A stretch of DNA of 9,072 nucleotides from Xanthobacteraceae bacterium (GTDB lineage Bacteria; Pseudomonadota; Alphaproteobacteria; Rhizobiales; Xanthobacteraceae), in assembly GCA_030036975.1 (NCBI GenBank), contig JASHSE010000447.1, positions 1-9,072 on the forward strand, given 5' to 3'. Shown piece after piece: positions 1 through 6,837 of this stretch. Position 1 is the stretch's first letter, and each line of letters starts with the position of its first letter. The position numbers and the translations under genes are program-made. The notes beneath the pieces are model-generated. The model saw nothing but the letters and a program-made list of their open reading frames with translations, ran no database searches and had not been told where the DNA came from.

Positions 1-78
1 CGCGGCAAGCCCGGCACCGAAATCGATGTCGAGACGATCGATCAGCACGATGTCGCGAATCGAGAGGCGGGTCAGCAT
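1..78 (-). CDS. recN: DNA repair protein RecN, N-terminal 26 codons (cut by window edge)
   Basis: Only the first 26 codons are present; the gene continues off the left edge. The start is the ATG read from 78 down, and the translation opens MLTRLSIRDIVLIDRLDIDF followed by GAGLAA. This matches the first beta-strands of the RecN ATPase head (E. coli [20 protein letters not shown]), just before the Walker A loop, which would lie beyond the edge. RecN is an SMC-like ATPase that acts with RecA in double-strand break repair. In many alphaproteobacteria recN follows bamD at the end of this cluster, which supports the call. I see no clear alphaproteobacterial LexA box (GTTC-N7-GTTC) in the 79-336 leader, so SOS control is not shown here. 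Confidence 0.85.
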   Translation of the reverse strand, partial: MLTRLSIRDIVLIDRLDIDFGAGLAA

Positions 79-157
79 GTGGCGGACGGCGGATAACGAA
101 CGACAGGCGCCGGATGATATGCGTGATTCTATCGGCTGTCCTGTGTCATCATTCGTT

Positions 158-298
158 CGTCATTCCGGATCGCCGCGAAGCGGCGAGTCCGGAATCCATA
201 ACCCCAGCGCCGGGCTTATGGATTCCGGGCTCCTCGCGGAGCTTGTCATCGGGCCGGCCGCTTCGGGCCGGACCCGTTGGCTCGGCCCCGGAATGACG
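158..298. repeat. Palindromic intergenic element, about 141 bp, between bamD and recN
   Basis: The ends are an exact 11-bp inverted repeat, CGTCATTCCGG at 158-168 and CCGGAATGACG at 288-298. Inside are three further arms. One is a 6-bp hairpin with a GAA loop (CGCCGC 171-176 / GCGGCG 180-185). The second is a 13-bp perfect stem (CCGGAATCCATAA 189-201 / TTATGGATTCCGG 216-228). The third is a GC-rich arm around 251-270 (GGCCGG and CCGGCC motifs). Together they can fold into a cloverleaf-like structure. From memory, elements with CGTCATTCCGG ends and a central GGAATCCATA / TATGGATTCC stem are scattered between genes in Bradyrhizobiaceae; copy number here is unknown. It lies downstream of bamD and upstream of recN, so it could end bamD transcripts or protect their 3' ends. 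No coding sequence is visible in it. Confidence 0.75.
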
Positions 299-336
299 GA
301 CCAATCATCCCGCTTTCGAATCAGCGGCCGACCGAT

Positions 337-1200
337 TCAGAGCCCTATCGTCTTGAAAGCTTTGCTGATCCAGGAGCTCTTGTCTTCGTTGGGTTCGACG
401 CCCTGGCCCTTCAACAGGCGATAGGCGTCCTTGTACCATGGGCTATCGGGGAAGTTATGGCCGAGCACCGCGGCGGCGGTCTGCGCCTCGCCGATGATGC
501 CGAGCGCGACATAGGCCTCGGTGAGCCGCTCCAGTGCTTCCTCGACCTCGCGGGTGGTCTGATACTGCGTCACCACCACCTTGAAGCGGTTGATGGCGCC
601 GAGAAAGTCGCGCTTCTTCAGGTAAAAGCGGCCAACTTCCATCTCCTTGCCGGCCAGCTGATCGCGCGCCATCTCGATCTTCTTTTTGGCGTTCAGCGCG
701 TATTCGCTGTCGGGATATTTGTGCACCACGTCCTCGAAGGCATTGATGGCCTTATCGGCGCGCTCCTGATCGCGCGAAACGTCGAGGATCTGATCGTAAT
801 AGGACGAACCGATCAGGTACTGCGCGTAGGCGGCATCGGGGCTGGCGGGATGCAGCGTGACGTAGCGCTTGGCCGAGTTGATGCAGTCGTCGTATTGGCC
901 GGACTGATAATAGCTGTAGGCCGACATCAGCAGCGCTTTGCGCGCCCAGTCCGAATACGGATTCTCGCGATCGACCTGATCGAATTTCTTGGCCGCTTCC
1001 TTGTAGTCCTGCTTGTCATTGAGCAGGAACAGGCCCTCGTTGTAGAGCCGGTCGGCGGGCGTGTCGGGAACGTAATCGTCTTTCTTCTGGAACAGGCTGC
1101 AGCCCATCAGCGCAGACGCGGCAAGGGCCAGCGCCACGCCAGCGGCCAACGCACGCAGCCGACAACCGGATCGTTGCGATCCTTGGACCCGCAGCATCAT
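337..1200 (-). CDS. bamD: Outer membrane assembly lipoprotein BamD
   Basis: 287 residues. BamD is the essential lipoprotein of the BAM complex, sitting on the periplasmic face of the outer membrane and helping to fold and insert beta-barrel proteins. The N-terminus has basic residues, a hydrophobic stretch (about 17-30) and a lipobox L31-M32-G33-C34, so the mature protein should begin at lipidated Cys34. The rest is a run of TPR-like helical pairs from about residue 50 to 265, with family signatures AYAQYLIGSSYYDQI, RDQ, KYPDSEYA, LAGKEMEVGRFYLKK and EALERLTEAYVALG. Length is usual for the family. Two adjacent ATGs (1198-1200 and 1195-1197) could both serve as start, and the ribosome binding site is weak. 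It follows lpxC after 147 bp and precedes recN. Both LpxC and BamD serve the outer membrane, so co-expression makes sense. Confidence 0.95.
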   Translation of the reverse strand: MMLRVQGSQRSGCRLRALAAGVALALAASALMGCSLFQKKDDYVPDTPADRLYNEGLFLLNDKQDYKEAAKKFDQVDRENPYSDWARKALLMSAYSYYQSGQYDDCINSAKRYVTLHPASPDAAYAQYLIGSSYYDQILDVSRDQERADKAINAFEDVVHKYPDSEYALNAKKKIEMARDQLAGKEMEVGRFYLKKRDFLGAINRFKVVVTQYQTTREVEEALERLTEAYVALGIIGEAQTAAAVLGHNFPDSPWYKDAYRLLKGQGVEPNEDKSSWISKAFKTIGL

Positions 1201-1284
1201 GAGCTTGACTTACGCTTCCCGTCCCGCCGCGGCGTCCGTCCCAAGAAGCCGCCATACCGCACCCGCTCGGCGGATACCCGACAG

Positions 1285-1314
1285 ACTACACGTCGTTGCC
1301 AGTATCACCGACAA
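1285..1314 (-). promoter_or_regulatory. Weak candidate sigma-70 promoter for bamD
   Basis: On the minus strand, TTGTCG (1309-1314) and TGTAGT (1285-1290) are separated by 18 bp and match the -35 and -10 consensus at four of six positions each. They lie about 85 bp upstream of the bamD start in the 147-bp lpxC-bamD gap. The rest of that gap holds no hairpin terminator that I can see, so read-through from lpxC is equally possible. This is pattern matching only. Confidence 0.22.
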
Positions 1315-1347
1315 TCGGCCGGGATTAAGGCGAAAAAGTTAAGTAAA

Positions 1348-2310
1348 TCAAGACACCTCGGGGCCGTAAGCCGGCGCCGCGACGGTAAGTTCAGCGTGGC
1401 CACGCGTGCGCGCGAGCGGCTGCTGCGGCATTTCCACATAGGTCCAGGCGCCGGGATCGGCCATCAGCGCGGTCAGGACCGCATGGTTGAGCTTGTGTCC
1501 GCCGCGCATCGAGCGATAGGCGCCGAGAAGCGGCGCTCCGGCGAGCGCCAGATCGCCGATCGCATCCACGGCTTTGTGACGCACGAATTCGTCGGCAAAG
1601 CGCATCCCCTCGGGATTGAGCACGCGGTCTTCGGCGACCACGACCGTGTTATCGAACGACGCGCCGAGCGCGTAGCCGGCGCTCCACAGCTTGGCGACGT
1701 CACGCATGAAGCCGAAGGTGCGCGCACGCGCCAAGTCGCGGCGGAACGCGCTCGGCGCTACATCGATGGCATAAGCCTGCCTGCCGATCAGCGGATGAGC
1801 GAAATCGATCTCCACTTCGATGCGGAGGCCCCGCCGGTGCGGCCGCAACTCGCCGCAGCAGCCATTCTTGCCGACGCGCACCGGCTTGAGGACTTGAATG
1901 TAGCGCCGGGGCGCCGGCTGCGTGATAACGCCAATCTGATCGATCGCGTCGACAAACGGCGCCGCGCTGCCGTCCATGATCGGCACCTCGGCACCGTCGA
2001 TTTCGATGATCACATTGTCAACACCGATACCGCGCAATGCGGCCAACACATGCTCGGTGGTCGATACGGCCGGGCCGTCATCATCACCGAGGACGGTGGC
2101 GAATTCCGTCGCCGTCACCGCGCGATAATGCGCCTTCAGTTCGCGGTCGGCCTGCCCGGCAGCGCCGCCGCGCAAAAACACGATTCCGGTATTGGGCTCA
2201 GCAGGATGAAGGGTCAGAGTAACGGGGGAGCCCGAGTGGATACCGATTCCGGTTACGGTCGTCTGATCACGCAGGGTTGTTTGCCTGCCGCCGCTAAAGC
2301 CGGAGGTCAT
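1348..2310 (-). CDS. lpxC: UDP-3-O-acyl-N-acetylglucosamine deacetylase LpxC
   Basis: 320 residues from the ATG read from 2310. LpxC is the zinc hydrolase that removes acetate from UDP-3-O-acyl-GlcNAc in the cytoplasm, the committed step of lipid A synthesis and a common control point. The start was chosen because MTSGFSGGRQTTLRDQ leads directly into the conserved TVTGIGIHSGSPVTLTLHPA strand; extension to 2427 adds 39 unconserved residues. Zinc ligands are visible: H87 in TTEH (with E86 as general base), and H245 and D249 in FVRHKAVDAIGDL. The catalytic-site H272 lies in RGGHKLNHAVL. The C-terminus runs on to a short tail ending PEVS. It lies between ftsZ (438 bp upstream) and bamD (147 bp downstream), the usual alphaproteobacterial place. 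The long leader suggests its own promoter, but I could not pick out a convincing one. Confidence 0.96.
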   Translation of the reverse strand: MTSGFSGGRQTTLRDQTTVTGIGIHSGSPVTLTLHPAEPNTGIVFLRGGAAGQADRELKAHYRAVTATEFATVLGDDDGPAVSTTEHVLAALRGIGVDNVIIEIDGAEVPIMDGSAAPFVDAIDQIGVITQPAPRRYIQVLKPVRVGKNGCCGELRPHRRGLRIEVEIDFAHPLIGRQAYAIDVAPSAFRRDLARARTFGFMRDVAKLWSAGYALGASFDNTVVVAEDRVLNPEGMRFADEFVRHKAVDAIGDLALAGAPLLGAYRSMRGGHKLNHAVLTALMADPGAWTYVEMPQQPLARTRGHAELTVAAPAYGPEVS

Positions 2311-2554
2311 ACCCGTATCCCATACCCCTTGGCCCGATCGCAAAGCCGCAATCGCAGCCGACCCCACCAGGAAGGGAATGTACGCTGTGATTTCCGGGGA
2401 AGGCCCCAAGGACCACCCAAACTCCACCCCCGCACATCAACCCCTCTGGCGTGCGACTTTACCGGCGAAGCGGCCAGGGGCCAACTCACGCTTTCTTACC
2501 AAGTGTTACCATTTTCCGGCCGCACTCTTGTCGGCAGCGCGCCGCAAATCGCGG

Positions 2555-2568
2555 GTTCGCTAGCGAAC
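2555..2568. promoter_or_regulatory. Perfect 14-bp palindrome, possible operator
   Basis: GTTCGCTAGCGAAC reads the same on both strands. It lies about 245 bp upstream of lpxC and 180 bp past ftsZ. There is no T-run on either side, so it is not a typical intrinsic terminator. A homodimeric regulator site is possible, but no regulator can be named. Confidence 0.35.
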
Positions 2569-2629
2569 AGCTGAAGGAGGTCAAAAGTTCCTTCATCTTC
2601 AGGCCGTTGGAGCGAAAGCCATCATTTGA

Positions 2630-2661
2630 AAAAATGTCATAATGTAAAAATGTCATAATGT
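2630..2661. repeat. Perfect tandem repeat, two 16-bp AT-rich units
   Basis: The unit AAAAATGTCATAATGT occurs at 2630-2645 and again, identically and directly adjacent, at 2646-2661. Each unit contains the near-palindrome CATAATG. It lies in the ftsZ-lpxC gap, about 90 bp past the ftsZ stop, in an AT-rich island. Tandem regulator sites, a bent upstream element for lpxC, or a simple replication-slippage duplication are all possible. Confidence 0.9.
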
Positions 2662-2748
2662 TCAGAGTCTTCGCCGAGTTGAACCGGGCGAAGTCCGTCT
2701 GCATTTGTTCCGGCAAGCCACACCCGAGCCGCCAGCCGAGCTCCCGGT

Positions 2749-4464
2749 TCACTGCGCCTGTCTGCGCAGGAACGCCGGGATTTCGAGCTGATCATCTTCG
2801 CTAGGGTTATGCACAGGAGTCTGCCGGCCGTGCTGGTCGAGGCCCTGTGGCGCCGCACGCTTGGCATATTCGGACACCGGTTCGGGCCGCGGCTCGGACG
2901 GCCGCGGCATCGGCCGCCCGGCGAGGCGCTCAAGCGGCTGCGCCATGGTCGGCGGCGTTCGCGGCGCCACCGCTTCTTCCTCTTTGGACTGCTCGCGGCG
3001 GCCGAGACCGACGGACGCAATCCGCTCCAGCAGAGACTTGCGCCGGCCGGGATGTTCGGTCGGCGGCAGCTCGCCGCGGCGGGCGCGAATCTCGTTCTGC
3101 GCCGGAACCGGCAGCTCATCGAGCCGCGGCATGCGGGGTCCGCGCGCCGCCGGCCGCTCAGGAGCCGGCGGGATGAACTCTTGCGGCTCCTGTTTTTCCT
3201 CCTTGGTCGTTGCCGGGTCGATGAACAACGACGGCTTGAGCGTCAGTGGACGGATGCTGACGTCTTCGACCGCGGCGGCGATGGCCGCCTTGGCGGCCGA
3301 TTCGATCGACGCATTCACGGAAGCCGGCGCCATCGCCGCATTGGGCATCGCCGCACGGGCCGGTTGCGACGGCTGGCCGGCTGCCGGCGTCGGCACCTCG
3401 CGCTCGGCCCGTTCGGCAATGCGCTGGTTGTCGGCGCGCAGTTTTTGCGCGAGTTCGGCGATGCGCGCCTCCGCGGCGGCTGCCGGGCGTTGCGCGGCGG
3501 CCTGATCGATGCCGGTCGCAACCACGGAGACGCGGATAATGCCTTCGAGGCTTTCGTCGAAGGTCGCACCGACGATGATGTTGGCGTCCTGGTCGACTTC
3601 TTCGCGGATGCGGGTCGCCGCCTCGTCGACTTCATAAAGCGTCAGATCGCGGCCGCCGGTGATGGAGATCAGCAGGCCTTTCGCCCCCTTCATCGAAGCG
3701 TCGTCGATCAGCGGATTGGAGATCGCCGCCTCGGCCGCGGTGAGCGCCCGCTTGTCGCCCTCGGCTTCGCCGGTGCCCATCATCGCCTTGCCCATCTCGC
3801 GCATGACGGCGCGCACGTCGGCAAAGTCGAGATTGATCAGCCCTTCCTTCACCATCAGGTCGGTGATGCAGGCGACGCCCGAATAGAGCACCTGGTCGGC
3901 CATGGCGAAGGCGTCGGCGAACGTCGTTTTCTCGTTCGCCACCCGGAACAGATTCTGGTTGGGAATGATCAGGAGCGTATCGACGCACTTGTGCAGTTCG
4001 CCGATGCCGTTTTCGGCGGTGCGCATGCGGCGCTGGCCTTCGAAGTGGAACGGCTTGGTGACGACGCCGACGGTAAGGATGCCCATCTCGCGCGCGGTCT
4101 TGGCGATGACCGGAGCAGCGCCGGTGCCGGTGCCGCCGCCCATTCCTGCCGTGACGAACACCATGTGGGCGCCCGAAAGGTGATCGCGAATCTCATCGAG
4201 CACCTCCTCGGCCGCGGCGCGGCCGACGTCGGGCTGCGCGCCGGCGCCGAGCCCCTCGGTGACCGCCACGCCCATCTGAATGATGCGCTCGGCCTTCGAC
4301 ATGGTCAGCGCCTGCACGTCGGTATTGGCGACGACGAAATCGACGCCCTGCAGTCCGGCCGTGATCATGTTGTTGACAGCATTGCCGCCGGCGCCGCCGA
4401 CCCCGAACACGGTCAGGCGCGGCTTGAGCTCACGGATGTCGGGGATGTTCAGGTTGATGGTCAT
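2749..4464 (-). CDS. ftsZ: Cell division protein FtsZ
   Basis: 571 residues. FtsZ is the tubulin-like GTPase that polymerises into the division ring on the inner face of the membrane. The GTPase core covers about residues 14-320: the glycine-rich GVGGAGGNAVNNM loop at 21-33, the tubulin signature GGGTGTG at 109-115, and the T7 synergy loop NLDFADVR at 211-218 with D213 and D216 for GTP hydrolysis. Residues 321-556 form a low-complexity Pro/Ala/Arg/Glu-rich linker, much longer than in E. coli FtsZ (383 residues in all). The linker begins with a charged, probably helical stretch (332-355) and contains SLLERIASVGLG (477-488). The end, DDQLEIPAFLRRQAQ, is the conserved C-terminal peptide that binds FtsA and other partners. 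The start ATG has a good AAGAAGAGG site 5 nt upstream. It follows ftsA after 97 bp that include two hairpins. Confidence 0.98.
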   Translation of the reverse strand: MTINLNIPDIRELKPRLTVFGVGGAGGNAVNNMITAGLQGVDFVVANTDVQALTMSKAERIIQMGVAVTEGLGAGAQPDVGRAAAEEVLDEIRDHLSGAHMVFVTAGMGGGTGTGAAPVIAKTAREMGILTVGVVTKPFHFEGQRRMRTAENGIGELHKCVDTLLIIPNQNLFRVANEKTTFADAFAMADQVLYSGVACITDLMVKEGLINLDFADVRAVMREMGKAMMGTGEAEGDKRALTAAEAAISNPLIDDASMKGAKGLLISITGGRDLTLYEVDEAATRIREEVDQDANIIVGATFDESLEGIIRVSVVATGIDQAAAQRPAAAAEARIAELAQKLRADNQRIAERAEREVPTPAAGQPSQPARAAMPNAAMAPASVNASIESAAKAAIAAAVEDVSIRPLTLKPSLFIDPATTKEEKQEPQEFIPPAPERPAARGPRMPRLDELPVPAQNEIRARRGELPPTEHPGRRKSLLERIASVGLGRREQSKEEEAVAPRTPPTMAQPLERLAGRPMPRPSEPRPEPVSEYAKRAAPQGLDQHGRQTPVHNPSEDDQLEIPAFLRRQAQ

Positions 4465-4469
4465 GTCTG

Positions 4470-4478
4470 CCTCTTCTT
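4470..4478 (-). promoter_or_regulatory. Ribosome binding site of ftsZ
   Basis: The minus strand reads AAGAAGAGG five bases before the ATG. It is the clearest purine-rich site in the cluster besides that of ftsA, which fits the high FtsZ output needed for ring assembly. Confidence 0.7.
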
Positions 4479-4486
4479 GCTCGCGC

Positions 4487-4503
4487 GGGCGTTCGCAACG
4501 CCC
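4487..4503 (-). promoter_or_regulatory. Perfect 7-bp hairpin in the ftsA-ftsZ gap, just 5' of the ftsZ RBS
   Basis: GGGCGTT (4487-4493) pairs exactly with AACGCCC (4497-4503) around a 3-nt loop. It ends eight bases upstream of the ftsZ ribosome binding site. A second stem, CCGGT / ACCGG (4512-4516 / 4522-4526), lies beside it. There is no U-run, so it is not a canonical terminator. It may be a processing or stabilising structure at the 5' side of an ftsZ message; this is inference. Confidence 0.5.
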
Positions 4504-4561
4504 TGCCCCGACCGGTCCGCCACCGGCCGCTCGAAGTCTCTAGCTTGCGATCTGGGGGCCA

Positions 4562-5884
4562 TCAGAAGCTCTCGCGAAGCCATTGTCCGACGCGGGCGAA
4601 ATAGCTGCCCGTGCCGGTCATCCCGTGCCGCCGGCGGCGCTGCTCGAAATGCTCGAGATGCGCTGCTTGCGGGTAGACCAAGAGACCCGCCGCCACCGCA
4701 AAGGCGGCGCCTTTCGCCGCCTCCGGCAATCCGGAAATGCCGAGCGGCCGGCCGATTCGCACCGGACGGCCGAGAACGCGCGCGGCGAGATCCGGCAAGC
4801 CGGTCAGCTGGCTGGCGCCGCCGGTCAGAATCACGTGGCCGCGCGCCTCGGCCGCAAACGGCGAGGCGGCGAGCCGGTCGCGCACCATTTCGAGAATCTC
4901 GTCGACGCGCGGCTTGACGATGTGGACCAGCGTCGCCCGCGACACGAACTGCGCGGTCTCGCGCTGGTCGTCGCTGATCGGCGGCACGGTGATGATGTCG
5001 CGCTCGTCCAAGCCGCCGACCAGCACGCTGCCGTACAGCGTCTTGATGCGTTCGGCGTCGGCGACGCGAGCGTTGAGCCCGCGCGCAATGTCGGTCGTGA
5101 TGTGCTGGCCGCCGAGGGCGAAACCTTCGATATGGACGAGCCGGCCGTGCAAGAACACCGCCATGGTGGTGGTGCCGGCGCCCATGTCGACCACGGCGGC
5201 GCCGAGATCGGCCTCGTCGTCGGCCAGCACCGCAAGGCCGGCGACGTAAGGGCTGGCAACCATCGCCTCGACGGCGAGATGGCAGCGTTCGACCGCGAGC
5301 ATCAGATTGCGCGCCGCCGCGGTATCGGTCGTGGCGACGTGCATGTCGACGCCGAACCGGCTGCCGAGCATGCCGCGCGGCTCGCGGATGCCGTCGGTGC
5401 CGTCGATCGAATAGCCGACCGGCAGCGAATGCAGGATGGCACGGCCGTCGCGCAGCGAATGCCGGCTGCCGGCGGCCAACACGCGGGCGATGTCGCTCTC
5501 CGAAACCGCCGAGCCGACAATGTCGACGTCGGCGGCAAACAGCTCGCTGGCGAGGCGGCCGGCCGACAATGAAAGCACCACCGATTCGATCTCGACCGCG
5601 GCCGCCTGCTCCGCGGCATCGACGGCGAGCCGGATCGCCTCTTCGGCCTGCGCCAGATTGACGACGCCGCCAGCCTTCATGCCGCGCGCCTCGGTATGGC
5701 CGAAGCCGACGACTTCGACGGCGTGGCTGCGGCGGGTCAGCGTCTGCTGCGGCGGATGCGGCCGCAGCCGCGCGATCAGGCAGGCGACTTTGCTGGAGCC
5801 GACGTCGAGCGCTGCCACCAGCGCGCTCCGTCGCGGCGCGATCGGCTTCATTTTCGGCGTGAGGCCGTAATGGAGGGCACTCAC
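4562..5884 (-). CDS. ftsA: Cell division protein FtsA
   Basis: 440 residues. FtsA is the actin-like ATPase that tethers FtsZ filaments to the cytoplasmic membrane and recruits later divisome proteins. Actin-fold motifs appear in order: phosphate-1 loop LDVGSSKVACLI (26-37), phosphate-2 loop VDMGAGTTT (232-240) and adenosine loop VILTGGAS (351-358). The FtsA-specific 1C subdomain lies in between, at about 105-185. The C-terminal YFARVGQWLRESF (428-440) is the amphipathic membrane-targeting helix. The start is a GTG read from 5884 that overlaps the ftsQ stop by 4 bases (GTGA). A strong G-rich site 6 nt upstream favours it over the ATG at 5849-5851, which would remove 11 residues. The overlap implies translational coupling to ftsQ. 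Confidence 0.97.
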   Translation of the reverse strand: MSALHYGLTPKMKPIAPRRSALVAALDVGSSKVACLIARLRPHPPQQTLTRRSHAVEVVGFGHTEARGMKAGGVVNLAQAEEAIRLAVDAAEQAAAVEIESVVLSLSAGRLASELFAADVDIVGSAVSESDIARVLAAGSRHSLRDGRAILHSLPVGYSIDGTDGIREPRGMLGSRFGVDMHVATTDTAAARNLMLAVERCHLAVEAMVASPYVAGLAVLADDEADLGAAVVDMGAGTTTMAVFLHGRLVHIEGFALGGQHITTDIARGLNARVADAERIKTLYGSVLVGGLDERDIITVPPISDDQRETAQFVSRATLVHIVKPRVDEILEMVRDRLAASPFAAEARGHVILTGGASQLTGLPDLAARVLGRPVRIGRPLGISGLPEAAKGAAFAVAAGLLVYPQAAHLEHFEQRRRRHGMTGTGSYFARVGQWLRESF

Positions 5885-6810
5885 GCGCTGCCCCCCTTTT
5901 TCGGCTTGTGATCCTTGAGCGCGTCCTCGCGCGCCTGGGCGGCGGCGTCGGACAGCCGCACCGTCACGCGATCGGGCAAACGCAAATCGACCAGCGCAAT
6001 GTCGCGCGACAACAGCTTTTTGTCGCGATCAAGCGCAACCAGGCGGTCCAGGGCAGGCGCTACGCCGGTCTCCGGCAGCTCGACGTCCATGCCGTTCTGC
6101 AGCCGCAGATTCCAACGCCGCTGCGCCACCAGGATCGAGGCGCGCAACTGCCCGCGAATTTGCGGATAGCGATCGATGACGGCGAGAAAGTCCTTGGCCT
6201 GGTGCTCGGCGCCCTTGCCGACCACGAGCGGCAGGCTGATGTAACGCCGCTCGACGAAAGCTTCGAGCACGGTGCCGTCAGCAGCAATGACGTTGACGTG
6301 GTGGTCCTTCTGCCACAGCGCGAAGGCCTGCCGTTCCTTGATGGTGATCTGCAATCGGTCGGGATAAAGTTTCAGGACCGCCGCATCGGCGATCCAGGGA
6401 TTCGCCATCAGCCGCGCCCGCGCCGCATCGGCGTCGAGGAACAACAGCGATGCGCGCCCGGTGACGCCGGCGATGGTGAGAATTTCCTCGCGGCTGATTT
6501 CCTTTTCGCCCGAGAGCGACACCGCATCGATGCGAAAGCCGAGCGAATTCGCAGCCGCGTCGCGCACGTCCTTGGCCCAGTCGAGCGCCGCGGGCAGGTG
6601 CCCGCCTTTGACGATCCCGTAGCCGAGCGCCGAAGCGAGCAAGAGCGCCGAGGCGGCGATGCCGACCCCCGGCGGCAGGCGCGCGATCCATGCCAGTGCG
6701 CTCGCGGTTTGCGGCCGCAAGCGGCCGAGCCACGCTGGGACGCGCACGCGCAAGCGCCGGCGATTGCGGCCGCCTCGTGCTTGCCCGGTCTCGTCACCCG
6801 CCGCGCGCAT
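5881..6810 (-). CDS. ftsQ: Cell division protein FtsQ
   Basis: 309 residues. FtsQ is a bitopic inner membrane protein that connects early and late divisome components, with FtsL and FtsB as partners, through its periplasmic domain. The cytoplasmic tail (1-47) is Arg-rich. One transmembrane helix lies at about 49-67 (GVGIAASALLLASALGYGIV). A POTRA domain follows at about 92-161, with FRIDAVSLSGEKEISREEIL and the typical NPWIADAAVLKLYPDRLQITIKER distributed over it. The FtsQ beta domain continues to about 285. The C-terminus is a charged tail, KDHKPKKGGSA. The ATG at 6808-6810 lies 27 bp after the ddl stop and the stop overlaps the ftsA start, so ddl-ftsQ-ftsA very likely share one transcript. 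Confidence 0.95.
   Translation of the reverse strand: MRAAGDETGQARGGRNRRRLRVRVPAWLGRLRPQTASALAWIARLPPGVGIAASALLLASALGYGIVKGGHLPAALDWAKDVRDAAANSLGFRIDAVSLSGEKEISREEILTIAGVTGRASLLFLDADAARARLMANPWIADAAVLKLYPDRLQITIKERQAFALWQKDHHVNVIAADGTVLEAFVERRYISLPLVVGKGAEHQAKDFLAVIDRYPQIRGQLRASILVAQRRWNLRLQNGMDVELPETGVAPALDRLVALDRDKKLLSRDIALVDLRLPDRVTVRLSDAAAQAREDALKDHKPKKGGSA
5891..5900 (-). promoter_or_regulatory. Ribosome binding site deciding the GTG start of ftsA
   Basis: AAAAGGGGGG on the minus strand, inside the last codons of ftsQ (KKGG), ends six bases before the GTG at 5884. It is the reason for preferring the overlapping GTG start over the downstream ATG at 5849-5851. Confidence 0.65.
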
Positions 6811-6837
6811 TGGTCCCCAGCCAAATCCTCGACCGCG

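Larger units (their letters stand above)
2311..2748. other. ftsZ-lpxC intergenic region (438 bp), no convincing gene
   Basis: This gap separates the ftsZ stop from the lpxC start. The part near ftsZ (about 2570-2670) is strikingly AT-rich for this genome and carries a 16-bp tandem repeat. A perfect 14-bp palindrome lies at 2555-2568. A GAAGGA / TCCTTC inverted repeat (2573-2578 / 2589-2594) could form a small hairpin. A direct repeat TTACCA (2496-2501 and 2506-2511) is spaced by one helical turn. A 9-bp inverted repeat, TGAACCGGG (2680-2688) and CCCGGTTCA (2743-2751), overlaps the ftsZ stop codon and could bring the 3' end of the ftsZ message into a long-range stem. An 88-codon frame at 2486-2752 on the minus strand shows no family resemblance and is not called. 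Confidence 0.6.

Noticed and set aside
79..157. LexA/SOS box for recN
   Set aside because: Single GTTC and GAAC tetramers occur (for example 155-158 and 98-101), but no partner half-site lies at the required 7-bp spacing.
1325..1342. Possible CtrA site TTAA...TTAA between lpxC and bamD
   Set aside because: The two TTAA half-sites are 10 bp apart instead of 7, so the spacing is wrong.
2311..2427. N-terminal extension of lpxC by 39 residues
   Set aside because: The extension is unlike LpxC; the ATG at 2308-2310 leads straight into the conserved first strand.
277..2574. 765-codon open frame on the plus strand
   Set aside because: It runs antisense to bamD and lpxC, both unmistakable. Long opposite-strand frames are expected in GC-rich coding DNA, and the translation has no recognisable domain.
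2486..2752. 88-codon frame on the minus strand beginning GTG at the ftsZ stop
   Set aside because: The overlap with the ftsZ stop is tempting, but it runs through the AT-rich tandem repeat and palindrome, has no clear family signature and no ribosome binding site that I can defend.
2809..4917. 702-codon open frame on the plus strand
   Set aside because: Antisense to ftsZ and the ftsA 3' end; its His/Arg/Gly-rich translation is typical of a shadow frame.
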